In this document: positions 47,598 to 61,000 of the stretch, one piece after another | How the letters are laid out: each line of letters starts with the position of its first letter | Numbering within the stretch: the first letter of the stretch is position 1 | Origin: Coriolopsis trogii | Taxonomy: Eukaryota > Basidiomycota > Agaricomycetes > Polyporales > Polyporaceae | Reading direction: 5' to 3' | Assembly: GCA_020543525.1 (NCBI GenBank) | Contig: JAHYIO010000004.1 | Location: 1,426,001 to 1,490,000 of the forward strand | DNA length: 64,000 nucleotides | Notes under the pieces: generated by a model | Databases searched by the model: none | Told to the model about the DNA's origin: nothing | Seen by the model: only the letters and a program-made list of their open reading frames with translations | Position numbers and translations under genes: made by a program

Positions 47598-49471
47598 ATG
47601 CTGGCAGCGTTGGTGGCGTCAGCCGTCGGCGTCGTAGGTGCAGTGTACATGTATGCTCGTCTTGTCGATGGGGGTAAGAAGTCCGAAGGCAACAACGCGT
47701 ATATCTTGGAAAACCAAGTCACGCACGCGCGACTGCTGCCGACGACCTCGGCGCACGCGTTTACCTACCCTACGCTCGCCTTCTTCCTCTCTCTCGACGC
47801 CCTCGAATCTCACTCGCTCGATCTCGCCCACGGTTGGCTCTTTGGCTATGGCGGGACGTCGTGGCGCGTCTCCGGGTTGCGCAGCGCGGCGTATCTCTCT
47901 CCGGACGTCGAATATGCCTCTCCGACGACGACACGCCGGACCCTGAAGAAGAGCATCAGGCAGAAGCTGCAGGAGCTGCTCGAGGAGTATGGGAAGGACT
48001 CGGGGAGGATGGCATTGGGTGGGGTGTGGATGTTGACGATGCCGAGTTATATGGGGTACGAGGGCATCAACCCGCTCACGGTGTACTATTGCTACGGAAA
48101 GGAGGGCGAGGGGGCGGAAAGCCTGGCTTGGGTCGTTCTCGAGGTATGTTCGTGTCTCTCAGAGGTGTTTTGAGGGGAAATGAACGTCACGGATGTCGAC
48201 GGCATAGATCCACAACACGTTTGGAGAGAAGCATACACACGTCCTCGAGCCTGGCGTGGACGAGGACGAGAGTCGACCCCCAGGGTGAGTCGCCAGTCTG
48301 TCCCCTGTTTTCTTCGGTGGAAGTCGCTCACCTGTCCTGCTGTAGGTATGATCACCAGTGGACGTTCGGACGCGACTTCCACGTCTCGCCGTTCAACGAC
48401 CGGCTCGGAGACTACACGGTCTCCGTGAACGTCCCTCCCCCGCCCTCCGCGGCATCCCTCGCGACCGCGCCGCCACGCCCGAAGATTCGCATACACCTCC
48501 ACGCTCCCCTCGAGCTACACTCGGACTCTACACCTGCCTCAGGGAGCAAGGGCCCCCTGAAGCTCACGGCGACGCTCGTCGCCCGCCGCGCGGTGCCTCT
48601 CACGTCCCCAAACCTCGTGCGTGCGCTCGCAAAGTACCCGCTCGCGCTCTTCCTCTCGTTCGCGCGAATACTGTACCATGCGTGGATCCTGCACTACGCG
48701 AAGCGGCTGGACGTCTTCCCTCGCCCGGACCCGAAGCCCGCGATGCGTGCCTGGGGGGGAGAGGGACACGCACGCCGCTCGAAGACCGTGGCGGGGGGCA
48801 CGGCCGCCGTTACCAACGTACCTCACAGGAGAGCATACGGCGGAATCGGGTGGCAGGAGGAAGGCATGCTGGAGGCGTACTCGCACAGGGCGACCGAGCG
48901 GTTCCTCCGGCGAAGAGTGGACGAACTCGGGGTCGGCGTGTCCCTCGTGTCGGGAGACCCCGCTGTGCCCCCGCAGCGATTCGAGCCTACGTCGGGATCA
49001 GCTGCAAGACCGGGAGAAACTCTCGAGATACACTACGCGGCGCCGCGGTTTTTCAGCACGCTGCTGCTGGCGCCGTCGGCGGAGCACATGCTCCTCATCG
49101 GGCGAACGGAGGATCTCGTCCGCGTGAACTCGGAGGAGCTCTTCTTGGGCGTGTTTTCGGGCGGCTCGTCGACTGTGCCCTCCTCAGGTACGACGGCTGC
49201 TGGGAGTCGGACGCGGACAGCCACGCAGTCATTACGGGCCTCTTGGCTGCCTGCTGCGTTCGTACGCGCATGCCGTACAGCCATCCCTCCCGATCACCCA
49301 CTCGACGATGGCGGTGGCGTTGTGACGATGACGGTCGTTTCGTTGTTGCACCTCGCGGACGCGATGGAGAAGACCGTGTTCGGTCTGTTAAAGGCGAGGT
49401 TCGTCCCTGGATTGGAGCCATGGGGCCGATGGGAACGGGCAGGGGCGAAGGCAAAGGCGGTCGCGGATTGA
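47598..49471 (+). CDS. DUF1365-domain protein
   Basis: Three exons (47598-48143, 48208-48284, 48346-49471) give 582 residues. An N-terminal hydrophobic segment (MLAALVASAVGVVGAVYMYA) is followed by features of the DUF1365 family: an early region with NQVTHARLLPTTSAHAFTYP, then MGYEGINPLTVYYCYG, an IHNTFGEKH block and DHQWTFGRDFHVSPFND. The family is widespread in bacteria and fungi and, in bacteria, is often near cyclopropane fatty-acid synthase genes; its reaction is not established. The last 200 residues are less conserved and membrane-associated in part. It follows aconitase in the same direction with its own promoter of about 240 bp. Confidence 0.85.
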
Positions 49472-49584
49472 GAAAGGCGACTACGTGAGCTGTGTGCTCC
49501 GATCGGATGGACTCGTGTCATTGTAGTGGTGGATACATGGTATGTTCTACGTTGTGTCTCGTTCACGCGTAACGCCCCGTCTGG

Positions 49585-50259
49585 TCAATCAGCAAAGAGA
49601 CCGCCTTCCTGCGGATTGGATGCGGCGTTTGCGTTCTTCTCCGATCCAATGGACTTGGATTGTCCGCTGCGGATCTGCGTCAGGTCGTCTCTCCAGCTCG
49701 CGAACTTGCGAAGGAGGGCGTTCTCGTTGGAGGCAGCGCCCGTGCTCTTTTCTTCGCGCTGGATCTTGGATATCACGTCGCTGAGGGCGCTGTCGAGGTT
49801 GTTCAAGGCCTCCTCGAGGACGTATGGGTTGCCCATGACCTCGGCGAGTGGTGGTTGCCGCCCCCCGCCTGTGCCAGGTATGGACTCTGGGGGTGCAGCT
49901 ACGGATGTCTGGCGGTGAGGCGAGCGGGTTCCCGGGAGAGCGGAGGCGCAAGACCGTACCTTTTGGATCAGAATGCGGGAAGACCTGGTGTGGGGAGGAA
50001 TGAGTCCGGAGATTGATATACGCCTGTACGCAGCGCCGACTCACCTGGCCTGGATTCTCTCTCGAGGGCGACGGAGGGAGCCCAGAGGGCTGGTCGGGGA
50101 ACTTTGCGTTGGCTGTGGGTGCGGCTTGGTGAGCACGCAGGCGCTGCGGACTGCGACAGATGAAGGTACCTTCTCCGAGAGACATATGTTGTGTTTTCTG
50201 AGACCGTTAGATGGGTGATGTTGTATCGAGTGATGAAAGAGGCCGAATGAGAGCTGCAT
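49585..50259 (-). CDS. Small unrecognised protein with coiled-coil C-terminus
   Basis: Minus-strand exons 49908-49585, 49984-49960 (25 nt) and a first exon ending at 50045 keep a single frame across GT-AG introns. The joined product includes LRRPRERIQARSSRILIQKT, a Gly/Pro linker and a helical region (PYVLEEALNNLDSALSDVIS to LRKFASWRDDLTQI). The start is uncertain; the ATG at 50257-50259 is the longest option. I do not recognise the family. It is convergent with the DUF1365 gene. Confidence 0.5.
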
Positions 50260-50834
50260 TCACCAACATGACGGGACGTGGAGGAGGAGGGGATGACGTC
50301 ACGGTGTACGAGCACAGCCACTCCGCTTGGGACCGACTCTGGCTCGAGGAACTTCCCACTGACCTCCATCCTCCTGCCTTGGACGGAGAGTGTCGGGCTC
50401 TGTCCTCGTCTATCCGCGCTCTCGTTCACAACCCCCCCCCCCCCGACGTATGATCAGCATCGGGAACGTCCGGAAAGCATGCTGAGGAGATAGCATATGT
50501 ACAGTCGATCCATAACCTCGTCGCTTCGAGTCTAAGTACTTATGGCATTAGGACTCATCGCCTCGCCCGTACTGATCTGCGTCTTGTAAATCGCCATCAT
50601 CGCAGCCTTCTTCACTAACGTACCTTGCTTGTTCCCACTGCGGTGCTTCGCACTGCTTTTGAAATTGCATGTGCACCCGCTAAGTCGATGACTGAGCCAA
50701 TCCAACCTCCCGATCGCCATCGGACGAGCCAAATGTCGCACGGTACACTAACAACAACACCTTGCTGCTTACGCTGACCGTTAAAAGTGTGCATGCGGTC
50801 CACCATCGCGGTCTCAACGCTAACTATCCCAAGC
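50260..50834. other. Intergenic with a poly-C run
   Basis: Region between the small minus-strand gene and the transcription-factor gene. A run of 13 C lies around 50,432-50,444. No gene seen. Confidence 0.45.
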
Positions 50835-53800
50835 ATGTCACCCGCCGACAACACCGCAAGCTCTTCTGCTACCCCCTCCACATCCCAGGCCCCGTCCGGC
50901 GGCAAAGTCAAGCAGACACGACGCCGCCAAAGGCTCAGCTGCGTAGAATGCACTCGCCGACGTCAGGTCTGTCAACAATTACACTTCTAACAGCTATATC
51001 CGCGCTTCTCACTCCCCTCGCGCCCAGAAATGCAACAGACAGATCCCATGCAGCCTCTGCATCTCTCGGGGCATCCCCCATCTCTGTCGATGGGAACCCA
51101 TTCTTGCCCGGCCCCCTCCTCAGCGTCCTCCAGTAGGCGCTTACCAGGCTGACGCTCCTCATCAGAGCACTATCGCCACTCTTACCGCTCGCATCGCTCT
51201 CCTTGAGAAACTACTAGAGCAGAAGGGCGAAAAGTACGAATCTGGTACGCTGTACTTCTTTCTCCCTCCACTTTTCCGCATTGTTCTCACATCTCGTTCC
51301 CTGCCACCTCAGAGGAAGCGCTACATGCGATAGACCATGGCCCTATCACCCTTGACGAACACCCCATCGACGACCCGCAAGACTCCTCGCCCCCTTCGAG
51401 AGTACCTAGAGGGCCGTCCCCGTCTGGCTCCACAAACTCGGCCGAACTCTCTCGTTACGAGCACGAGGTCCAGGCAGCCGTCTCTCAGATGGCCCAACTT
51501 GCTATCGCTCCGGAGAAAGAGTATGTGGGTAATGGGACTATGCTATATGCTATACGCAAGGTCAGTAGATCTGCTCGTCATGCCTGATATGTTTGCCAAC
51601 GACATTATGTAGCTTGGTGATCCGGACTCGTACCGCTTCCCGTATGCTCGATCAGCGACCACCATGCTATCCACGACGCCCGGCATTGATACCCACTTTT
51701 CGGCTTCAATCCGCCGACTTGTCACGTATATACCCTCTAGGGAGATGACCATCTCCCTCGTCGACGGTTTCTTCGTCGAACGCGGCTGGCAATTTGGCCT
51801 CCCAGAACGCTGGTTCAGGAATGCGCTCGACCATATGTGGGCCCACCTCAGCATCCGCTGTGCGGGACATAACTGCCGCATCAGTGGCGGTTGCCCGCGC
51901 TGCACCAGGGAGATCAATCCGCACTGGCTGTGCCTCCTGTTCGCCGTTCTGTGTCTTGCCCCGAGAAGGCTGCAAGGTGCGAATGCAAAGCACCACTTCT
52001 GGCGCGCTATGGAGGCCCGACGTTGCGTCGAAGACCTCATGTTGTCCTCATCCGCCTACTCCACCACCCCAACGCAATGCGTCGTCCACGGTGTTGCCCT
52101 CGGTTGCCTCGCGGCGGCATTGCTATCTACCTATCTTGCCGACCGGGGAAGGATGAGCGATGCGTGGAAGATTATCGGTACCGCCGTAAGGAATGCGCAA
52201 GCGGTCGGTCTTCATCGCGACCCAGGTTGGATGAAGTGGGAGAGGATGGATAGGGAAGAGAAGGAGCTTCGGCTTCTTGCGTGGTGGTTTGTTGTTAATA
52301 CCGACAGGTGAGCTTTTCCCCATTGTATGACCGGTTGGGACTTCAGCGTTGATGTCCACCGCAAACAGGATGTACTCGCTCATTCTAGGTAGGCCGACCA
52401 TGATAACCCAAGGCACCTTTGATGTCAGGTTGATACCCGGTTCTCTCCACGCGGACGGTACCGATAATCCTTATGGGCATTACCAACAGAGCTTCATCTG
52501 TCTAATGCACCTGTGCAATGAGACTATCACCAAGGTTTGTGTATGCTAGCCCAATCCATTATTTTGGCGCGCTGACCGCTCGCGCTATACAGTGCTTGAG
52601 CCTCGAAGTTCCGTCTTATTCTACCGTCCTCGACGTCGACCGGAAGTTCACGCAGTGGATCGTGAAGGTTCACCCGTCCATGAATTGGCGCGTCCCGCAT
52701 CACTATTCGGATCCGCCTACTTGCGGCGAGGTACAAGCGACTCTCCAACGACACGCTTGCGCCGCCTTTTACCTCGCGATACTCATGAACCTCCATCGCC
52801 TGTACCTCATGCAAGCCCCACCTATTCTCCCACCCTCTCAATCGTCTTCTGACACAAGCACGGCCACGGTCATGAACCCCAGCCGGGAGAAATGCATCGA
52901 GACAGCGATGGAGCTCGTCCAAGTGCTCTGCGACGCGGCAGAAGAATGCCGTCGGTGGGCCACGTTCGCTGCCGTACCCTCGACGGTCTTCCACTACCCA
53001 TACTTTGTCTTCGACGGCGCCGTCACGCTTGCGGGCGTGTTCGCCCAGGACCCGCCCCATCCGAAAGCACAGGAATGCCTCGCGCTGATTGACCGTGCGG
53101 TGGCGATGCTGGAGCGATGCAGGCAGGACAACAAGGATAGCACCGACGGCGAGGGCGACACCGCCACTCGCGCCATCACCATCCTCAACGCCTTGCGCAA
53201 GGCAGGACGATGGGACGAGCGACTCGGGCTCCAGCGCCCTGCAAGCTGTCCGCCTGGCCCCCCTCCGACGTCGACTTCAGCCTCGGCCTCGGCCTCGACC
53301 TCGTCTGGCACGCCGTCTGGGCAGAAGCTGGCTTACGTCTGTCAGATGGCCACGAGAATGAGTTCATGCGCTTTGATGGGCGCTCCGCCGTCGTCCGGCG
53401 GAAGACAGACATACACCAATTATGCGGCCCAACAGACGGGCTTCGTGCCCTCGCTCGGCAGCGGGTCGTTCCCCTTCATTAACAACGCATTCTGCCAGAC
53501 GCCGTCCTTCCCTGTGCCCATGCCCACGATGCCCGGTCCTTACCAGGTCGAGTCGTCCACCCGCTCTGCGAGCACGATACTCCACGGCCAGCAGCGGGGG
53601 CCGTGGCCGGAGCCTGTGCTTGGGCCTGGGCCTGCTGTCAGGGGACGGGAGCCGGGTCACGGTCCTGAGGGGCGCGGCTCGGGAGCAGGCACGCCTGCGA
53701 ACGACTTCTTCTTGACGGGGGCGGACGGTAGCACGAACGTGCAGACGGTGGTCATGCCGTTCGATATGCTGCAGAACCACGAGAGCTATGAGATTGACTG

Positions 53801-53876
53801 GGCGGCGATCATGGATCCCGCCGGCGGGTGGACGTGCGGCGGTGGGATGCATATGCCTGGTGACGGGCAGTCGTGA
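50835..53876 (+). CDS. Zn2Cys6 fungal transcription factor
   Basis: Six exons (50835-50966, 51028-51244, 51313-51560, 51613-52307, 52369-52534, 52593-53876) give 913 residues. The binuclear cluster begins CVECTRRRQ and continues KCNRQIPCSLC after the first intron, which splits the zinc domain. A short dimerisation-type coiled coil follows (IATLTARIALLEKLLEQKG), then the fungal-specific TF middle region with the family block AWKIIGTAVRNAQAVGLHRD and LLAWWFVVNTDRMYSLILGR. The C-terminus is Ser/Pro/Gly-rich. It should be a nuclear DNA-binding regulator; targets are unknown. An upstream in-frame ATG at 50787 would add 16 residues. Confidence 0.93.
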
Positions 53877-55589
53877 TGAATGCCATTGGGGTACTAGGAG
53901 TTCATGCTAGAATGTTGTAGATATAGGGCTTGAAGATGGAGTCGCGAGTTGAGGATGTACTACTTATGAGATTAAGATTTGATGGAGGATGTCCGAAGGC
54001 TAAGAATGACGCGGTTACAATTGGCCGCCGGGAACTGGCGAAGAGGTCAGGTTGATGACCCTCTAAGTACGCGGCGTGCAGTTTACCTCACTATGCGTAC
54101 GTATTTTCCTCAAAGATCGGTGGCCAGGGGGCAAACCGGAGCGCCTGAGACATGGAACATTAGCTGTACCCCGTGCGCACAATTAATGCCCATAGATTAG
54201 CTAGAGACTCCGACTGACACAGCTTCCCAGATCAAGTTGCGTCTGCTCTCAATGGGGACCAGCAGGAGCGGAATGAGACCCTCCAACTTGTCTCGAGTGG
54301 AACGACTTGATTATTGACACAGCCGCGGCATAGGAGGCGCTCGCTTAGCGGAGATAGCACTTGATTAGCAACCTCGCGTTGATACACTCAATTCGACGAT
54401 CTGCATCATAGTCTGGTACGTACCCCACTCACGTCCCCAGGTCCCCGTCAATGCACAGCACTCTACAAGTATATTGCACAGCTTTTCGTTGCGCTGGTCC
54501 CGCCAAGCTCCGATCCGAAGGGCGACTCGGACTCCGGAGGGTACGGAGTGACCGTCAAAGTATCCGTACCACTGGCAGGCTCTCCTTCAAGTCCAACAAT
54601 GTCACACCATCAGCATGTCCTCTGCCTCCTCCGTTGTCGCTAGTACATAGAACCACTCATTGACCAACAACCGCGTCGGAAAAATTGAAGTTAGTACAGC
54701 CCCATTCTGAAACCCGGGGACCGGTTCCAGGACGATATCGTCTGGAATCTCTGCGCAGACGCTTTCAGACGTTCGTCATATGGCCGCAAAAATCAATTCA
54801 TGCTTCACCATGGGCCGCGCTTCCCCCACTTCTGGGAAGAAGGCCGACTTCTGGCGATTGTACGGCGCATACAGTAAGGTTGTGCCCTCACTAGCCGACA
54901 CGTTCCCCTTTCTGAACCGTAACCCGCGGACACCGTCGTTCCCCGTCCCCGCTGACGTGCCCTACCAGCCCTGCCACTGGCTGAGTCGTCTACAAGTGCC
55001 GGGACGTTCCACAGAAAGTTGCCGGAGCAGGGACGGAAGAGGCGGAGACAGGTTCGGAAGTGTGCAGGAGATAAGGGCGAGAGTAGGGTTTGCATCAGGA
55101 CCTACTTCATGCGTGGTTCTCTCAATGATCTTCGCATGGAGTCCTGGAGAAGATCTCGGCTAGAGTACCAGAGAAACGCCAGTCTTCCAAGAGGATTCTC
55201 GTTGCAAGCCCGCATCGGTTCATCCAGAGAAGTCCGGACGCCGGGATATCTCAAAGGACACATGGGGCAGTGTGCGCACCGAGGGAACACGATTGTAGCG
55301 ATTCGATTTTGCAAGAATTGACGCGTGACAGTGCCAGTTTTCTGTACTGTGCTCAGATACATCATACGTGGATCCCACAAGTATTGACATAACTACAAAC
55401 AGAGAACAGATGGCGGAGGGATTGAGTCGAGTTGGCAGCCTCAAGAAAGCCCTATCTGCAGGATCCTGCAGACGTGGAGGACGAGCCATCCTGGTTATGG
55501 TCGAGCTAGGGCGATAGGCGGGACCGAGCTTCCGAGTGATCTTCCAGCGGCTGAAAGTAGCCGCCGTGCCAGCGACTTTCGTCGTCTCG
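53877..55589. other. Intergenic, no gene supported
   Basis: About 1.7 kb between the transcription factor and the F-box-like gene. Short frames only. The right part may include the true last exon of the F-box-like gene. Confidence 0.45.
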
Positions 55590-56864
55590 CTAGCCACGGC
55601 ATTTCCGCCCCTTGGAGCTGCTCTCGGCGCGATGACAACGGCACAGGACGAGGAAAGCTCTGCACCCGCTCAAGCGGTACTTGCTGACATGGGACAATCG
55701 ATGAGCCCATTGACCACCCAAACAAGCGCAAAATACGCTCACCTCTCCCGCGTAGTGTCCGTAGGGAGGATTCATCAGTCTGAACTCTACACCATGCTCG
55801 ACGCAAAAGTCATGTAGCATCCTCGCATCCTCCAACCTCTCCGACGCATCCCAGTAGCTGCGGTTGTAAGTGAGGACTTGAAGAGCCTGACCCGAACGCT
55901 CCTGGTAGGCTTCAAGGCTGGCTATGACGGCAGCGGCATCGCCCTGGTCCATGACGCTCAGCACGAGATGGACGACACCAGTCGGAAGTGTATACAGCGC
56001 GTGTGGGAGATGGCACGGAAGGACGACCTGTACGGTGAACTCGCGGAGAGCGTGAAATGTGGACAGATTGTCCGTGTCGTGTAGCCGCTGGACGACGAGA
56101 GAGCGGAGAGACGACTCCAAACCGTAGTTCGAGATCGTGGAGAGCTGGAAGGATGGACAAATAACCTGGAGGACCTCGAGCGTTTCGCGCGTGGGGCCGG
56201 AGATTGCCCAGTCGACGAAGCCGTGAGTGTTGCGCCGCAGATTGTGGTATCGGAGCTCGCGCAATCGGCATGGTAAGGGGATGTCGGGAATGTTCAAGTA
56301 GGTGTCCTGAACGCTGCTGCAGTTGACCTCGAGGTACTCCACGCATGGAAAGAGGGGCAGCAACTGGAACAGGGGAATATAGTGGTACGTCCGCACCCGC
56401 AACGCTTGGATAGGAGGCGCATGCGCGAGTCTCTGGAGGACGTTTGCGCGGAAGCTCGCATGGTACAGGGTAAGATGCAACTCATGCAGCTTGGGACACA
56501 GGTCGAGAACGTCCGCGTAGATCTCTTGGTGGTCCACTGCCATCGCCAGTGTCCGAACAGCATTCCTGAGAGCAGCGGCATGTCCTGGGTCCCTCGACTC
56601 CACGGATGCAATGGCTTTCGTGAACGCCTTGCACTGCTCGACTCCCTTGTTGAGCGCGACATGCCGGAAGAGTAGCTCTTGAGCGTAGCGACTCCACGAT
56701 CGACATACCAAAGTGTATCGTTTGATCCACTTGTACCGTAGAATGAGATCGTCATATCGAGCGAGTTCCAGGATAGCAATCACAATCTCGATAGGTAGTC
56801 CAAATCCCTCGGTGGGCGTGCTTGGCCTGGTCAGCGAAATAGAGGAGGAGGACATGCTCGCCAC
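55590..56864 (-). CDS. F-box-like protein with degenerate leucine-rich region
   Basis: A single long minus-strand frame of up to 424 residues. Near the N-terminus LPIEIVIAILELARYDD and YTLVCRSWSRYAQELLFRHV form an F-box-like motif. The rest is a series of Leu-rich segments (LHELHLTLYHAS, CVEYLEVNCSS, LRELRYHNLRR) as in the expanded agaricomycete F-box/LRR-like families. Such proteins usually recruit substrates to SCF ubiquitin ligases. The last ~50 codons after YGHYAGE look unlike protein and begin with a GTGAGC donor, so they are probably intron read-through and the real C-terminus lies in a further exon. Confidence 0.75.
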   Translation of the reverse strand: MASMSSSSISLTRPSTPTEGFGLPIEIVIAILELARYDDLILRYKWIKRYTLVCRSWSRYAQELLFRHVALNKGVEQCKAFTKAIASVESRDPGHAAALRNAVRTLAMAVDHQEIYADVLDLCPKLHELHLTLYHASFRANVLQRLAHAPPIQALRVRTYHYIPLFQLLPLFPCVEYLEVNCSSVQDTYLNIPDIPLPCRLRELRYHNLRRNTHGFVDWAISGPTRETLEVLQVICPSFQLSTISNYGLESSLRSLVVQRLHDTDNLSTFHALREFTVQVVLPCHLPHALYTLPTGVVHLVLSVMDQGDAAAVIASLEAYQERSGQALQVLTYNRSYWDASERLEDARMLHDFCVEHGVEFRLMNPPYGHYAGEVSVFCACLGGQWAHRLSHVSKYRLSGCRAFLVLCRCHRAESSSKGRKCRG

Positions 56865-58086
56865 CCGCGACTCGAGGAAGCGTCAGTAAGGTACGTATAT
56901 ATATACGAGTCGATGTACTCACAAATAGGATGCGAACCCTGCTACTGGTCATGGCAACCAGGTCGAAGATGTCAACGACATCGAATTTTGACAGGGCATG
57001 CGATATTTATACAGATGCACAAGCCTCCATATGTCACCTGTGGACGTGGACATGACACCTGACTGGTCGAGTCAACAGCCATGAGACTATCGCTAAGGCT
57101 CGTCCATACGTGTGATTGTACGTGGAGGGCTTGTCCGACCGCTGGTGTGATGGTCGTACCCAACATTCCGCTCGTCGCGGAGAAACCTCGGCATAATGTG
57201 GCAGTGTTACTCAATTGAAGTAAGCCTTGTGTCCCAACTCAATACGTACAGGAGGAGAAGATGGCGGTGACTAGAAGGACTTCTCCTGTGAAAGAAGGTC
57301 CACAAAATGTATATATGAGTAGATGTGGGGATCATACCTGCGACATGCCTGAGCACAATCTGGCGCCATACTACCACTTCCTATCATGTTCATGTTACTG
57401 CAACGTTCGTCCCCTGGGCAGAGGGCTCGATCGAATCCGCCCTGGATGGCCGCACTTCCTACGGTGATTTGCGAGCCTACCAAGTCCTCGCACGTCGGAG
57501 GGAACACAGCTTCATGCTTACTGACTCATCAGTTGCAGCGCCGTAGTTTTGAATTCGAGCAGAGAAAAGGAGGGCTTACCAGATACTCTCCATCCTTTAC
57601 TCCTTCCCAGTCCGAGCGCCTGACGAATGGAAACTAGGCTTACTAGCCCTCAGTCCGATTGCAGACACAACATTGGCTCCTCGAGGCTTCAGGTGAGGAT
57701 GTGGAGTACATCCATAAGTTCATAGGCACAGGATGGGCAAAGAGGAGCTGTGGGGCGATTCGAACGCGGGGGTTCGATTCGAAGACTGGCATCGCGATAA
57801 TAACTCACAATGTGGCTCTGTCTGCTCATCTCCCTAGATCCCAGCCTTCTTCACCAGGATAATGAAGAACTCGGCAGGGGCCTGCGATATCGGCATATCC
57901 AGTGTACATTGATATCTGTGTGCAACTAAGAGCTTTACCTTACATAGAATAAGTGATTCGAATAGGACACCCCATGTCCACACGAACGAGAAAACATCCA
58001 CACCTCTCCATGCACGCGCGGGCCTATCAGACGGACGGCGCGTCGTCTATGAGGTCGGACAGAGGCTGATCGCCGTCGAATGCATG
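56865..58086. other. Intergenic, no gene supported
   Basis: About 1.2 kb upstream of the F-box-like gene and downstream of SET2. A GGGGTTCGATTCG motif near 57,770 resembles a tRNA B box but no cloverleaf forms. Confidence 0.45.
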
Positions 58087-61000
58087 TCAAACCTTGTGAT
58101 CGGAGGACGAGGCGACCAGCGTAGGCGATGTCTGCCCTGACCCAGCGATCTCTGGTGTGCCTGATCCGGACACTAGTCCGCCGCCATTCTTTGGCGGGTC
58201 GTCGACGTCACCTTCACGTTCATCGTCGCTATCGCTCTTGTCGTCGGGGTCGAGGTCCATGATGTCCGCTACCTCCGCGGCACTAGCGACCGTAAAGTCC
58301 TCCTTGTCCGCTCGGCTGTCTGGTGTCGACGTCGACGCGGAGGTTGATAGCGGTTTGCGGCGCTTACCCGACTTTTCGAGCTTGCGGAGCACCTTCGCAA
58401 TGTACTCTTTCGAGAACTTCTTGATCTTGACCGTCTTCTCATCCGAGAGCGAGTCGAGCTTGCCCTCCTTGTAACTCGTCGACTTCTTCTCCTTCTCGGC
58501 GATGACATGAGTGAGCTATGGAAATCACGTTCAGTTATCGTCCGTACTATCAGCGTCACACCTATAACATGACGCACCTCCTTCGCGTACTTCTTGAACT
58601 GCTCGTGATCCAGCTGGTCCTTGTACTTGGACATGCACTTGACGACGACGGCGCCAACAAGCTTCAGCAGCCGCTTCTCCTTCAATGCCTCCTTCTCTTC
58701 CAGCGTCAGCTCCTTCTTCTTGGGCTTCGACGAAGACGACTTCTCCTTCCTTCTCGAAGTCGACGCCGATGCCGACGCCCCGTTAGGTCGAGGCTGATTC
58801 TCGACCGGGGCTGGTTTCGGCTTCGCATTCGCGGCCTCCTCCGCAGCCTTGGCGGCGGCGGCGATAATGGCAGCGATATCCTGCTGTCGCTTGACCTCCG
58901 CAGCCCGCTGTGCGTTCTGCTTGTCTGCATATGTCGGTTGGAACACGAGCGGAGGCGGCGTGACTCTGGGCGGCGTCTTGGGTCGTACTTTCTCCGAGGG
59001 GAGCACGAATCGAGGGAAATCGCTGTCGTCCAGTCGATTTCGTTTCGAGGGGCGCTCGTGGTCATATGCATCACTGATGATAATGATAGGCTCAGGATAC
59101 TGATCATCGTCCTCCTATGAGTAGAGCATGAGATGGACCAGAAGCAGACAGAGGGAAGAACGCACCCCTTTGACACGCTTAGGTATCCGGTACGCGTACT
59201 CGAGATTCTCCCATTGTGCCAATAGCTTCTTCGCAAGGGATGCGAGGGCCTCGTCGTCCGACTCTGCGCACTGCTTCACGGGTACATTCACCTTCGAGTC
59301 CTCAACCTTGTTCCGCTGAATTAAGGGCCAGGTCATCATGCACTCCAAGGCCTGCCAGAACGTCAGCAATCTCGTCTGCGACGTCACGGCGAGCAACCCA
59401 CAAGGGTCTTGACTTCCACGTCCTGACTATAATCCTCAAGTATGTTCGTCATGACGCTGAACCCACGCAATCGCATGATTTGCCGTAGTGCGGCGAGATC
59501 GTCCGTCAACTGATACAAAATAAGTGATGGGCAAGCGCACTCTTTCAGATGGACGTACCTTTATGCGCATCAATAATTTAACGAGAACCTTCCGGCTCTG
59601 CGTCTGACGCATCGCTTGCACGACCTTGGGGACATCCTTGAGTATGATGGGTTTGAGGTCGGGCTACGAGAGCGGAGATCAGGAGGGTATACAACATGAC
59701 TAGAGGCATGAAACGCACGATGAAGTCCTCGTCCAGCTTCTTACCCCTCTTCTTCTTGGAACCCTTGAGGCCGAACATCTCGACCTCGTCAGTGATACCT
59801 AGAGCTATAGGCAAACTCGGTCAATGCTTGTCCGTCCCGGACCAAGACGGGACGTACCATCCAAGTACAGGTCGTCCATGGCGGCAAGGTCCGTCTGCGT
59901 CTTGCCTCCAATGAAGCCGACACAGTTGGGCTCGCCACAGTAGCACGGTTGTGCGTCGTGACTACGTGAAGAGCATGAATACACAGTCACGCACTCACAC
60001 GGAGTGGACATTGGCTTACCCATATCTGTCGACGTTGTAGTTGAAGGTGAGCTCCTCGTCCTTCTTGATCATCCGATTGGCGAAGATACCCATGCGGACG
60101 TGCTCGCCGACCGTCCACTTCGCAACATAACAGTTTGGATTACAGCTGTGATTCGCGAAGCGACCAATGCCGCCACGTTTCGTAGCATCGATGTACTACC
60201 AGGCGGAGTCAATAGGTAAGACGATACTGCGTAGCTCATAAGCGCGCACCTCGTCCTTCTGCAACATCATAAAGTAGAAGTGCCTTATGCCCTCCTCCGC
60301 GTACTGGCGCATTCGCTTGAGGAAAGAAGGTTGGCTGACGACGTCTCCCACATACTCATAAATGAAGTCGTCCCTAGGGCAATTCAATGTCGGAAAGGGG
60401 AGGCTGATAAACAACGGACTCACTTCTGGATATCTGCCGCAGCGCGGAGGCCGAATCCCTTCATCTCGGTTTTGACAATATGAAGAGGAGCATACTGTTT
60501 TCGTTGAAAGCTGGATCACGGTCAGGCCACTGCAAATGCGCTGTTCCTACAAGTCACGCACCGTTGGTTCTGACAGTGCGATTTACATCGACAGTCTTCC
60601 GGCATGCACTCGACCTGGGTTAACCTGTTGATGCAGTCGGAGTTGTGTCCGCACGCAGAATCGGGGTCGTCAATCCCTGTGGGGAAAGCATGGCGAGTAC
60701 TGCCAGTCAGTATATGAAGTGACGGGCCCTTTAGGGAGATTTTGAGAGATATAGCGCCGAACAAGGGTGCATGCAGCCAGCCAGAACAATGCAGCTAATC
60801 TAATACGGCCCCCTGAGCCAGGACGAGGTATCCTAAGCGACAGAAGAGCTGAACTGTCGTCCTGCGCAGAGCGGCCGCACGCGTGCGAACCAAGAACGGC
60901 ACAACAGAATACCGACTCCTTACTGCTGACTTGAGATTGAGCGGTTTCGCATGGGGGAGGTTACGCCTACGGCATAGGGTAGGAGATATGGATGCATGAA

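Noticed and set aside
47834..48345. Second plus-strand frame preceding the third DUF1365 exon
   Set aside because: The upstream part of that frame is out of phase with the conserved first exon; splicing explains the join.
57750..57800. tRNA-like B-box GGGGTTCGATTCG
   Set aside because: No A box at the right distance and no acceptor or anticodon stem can be drawn.
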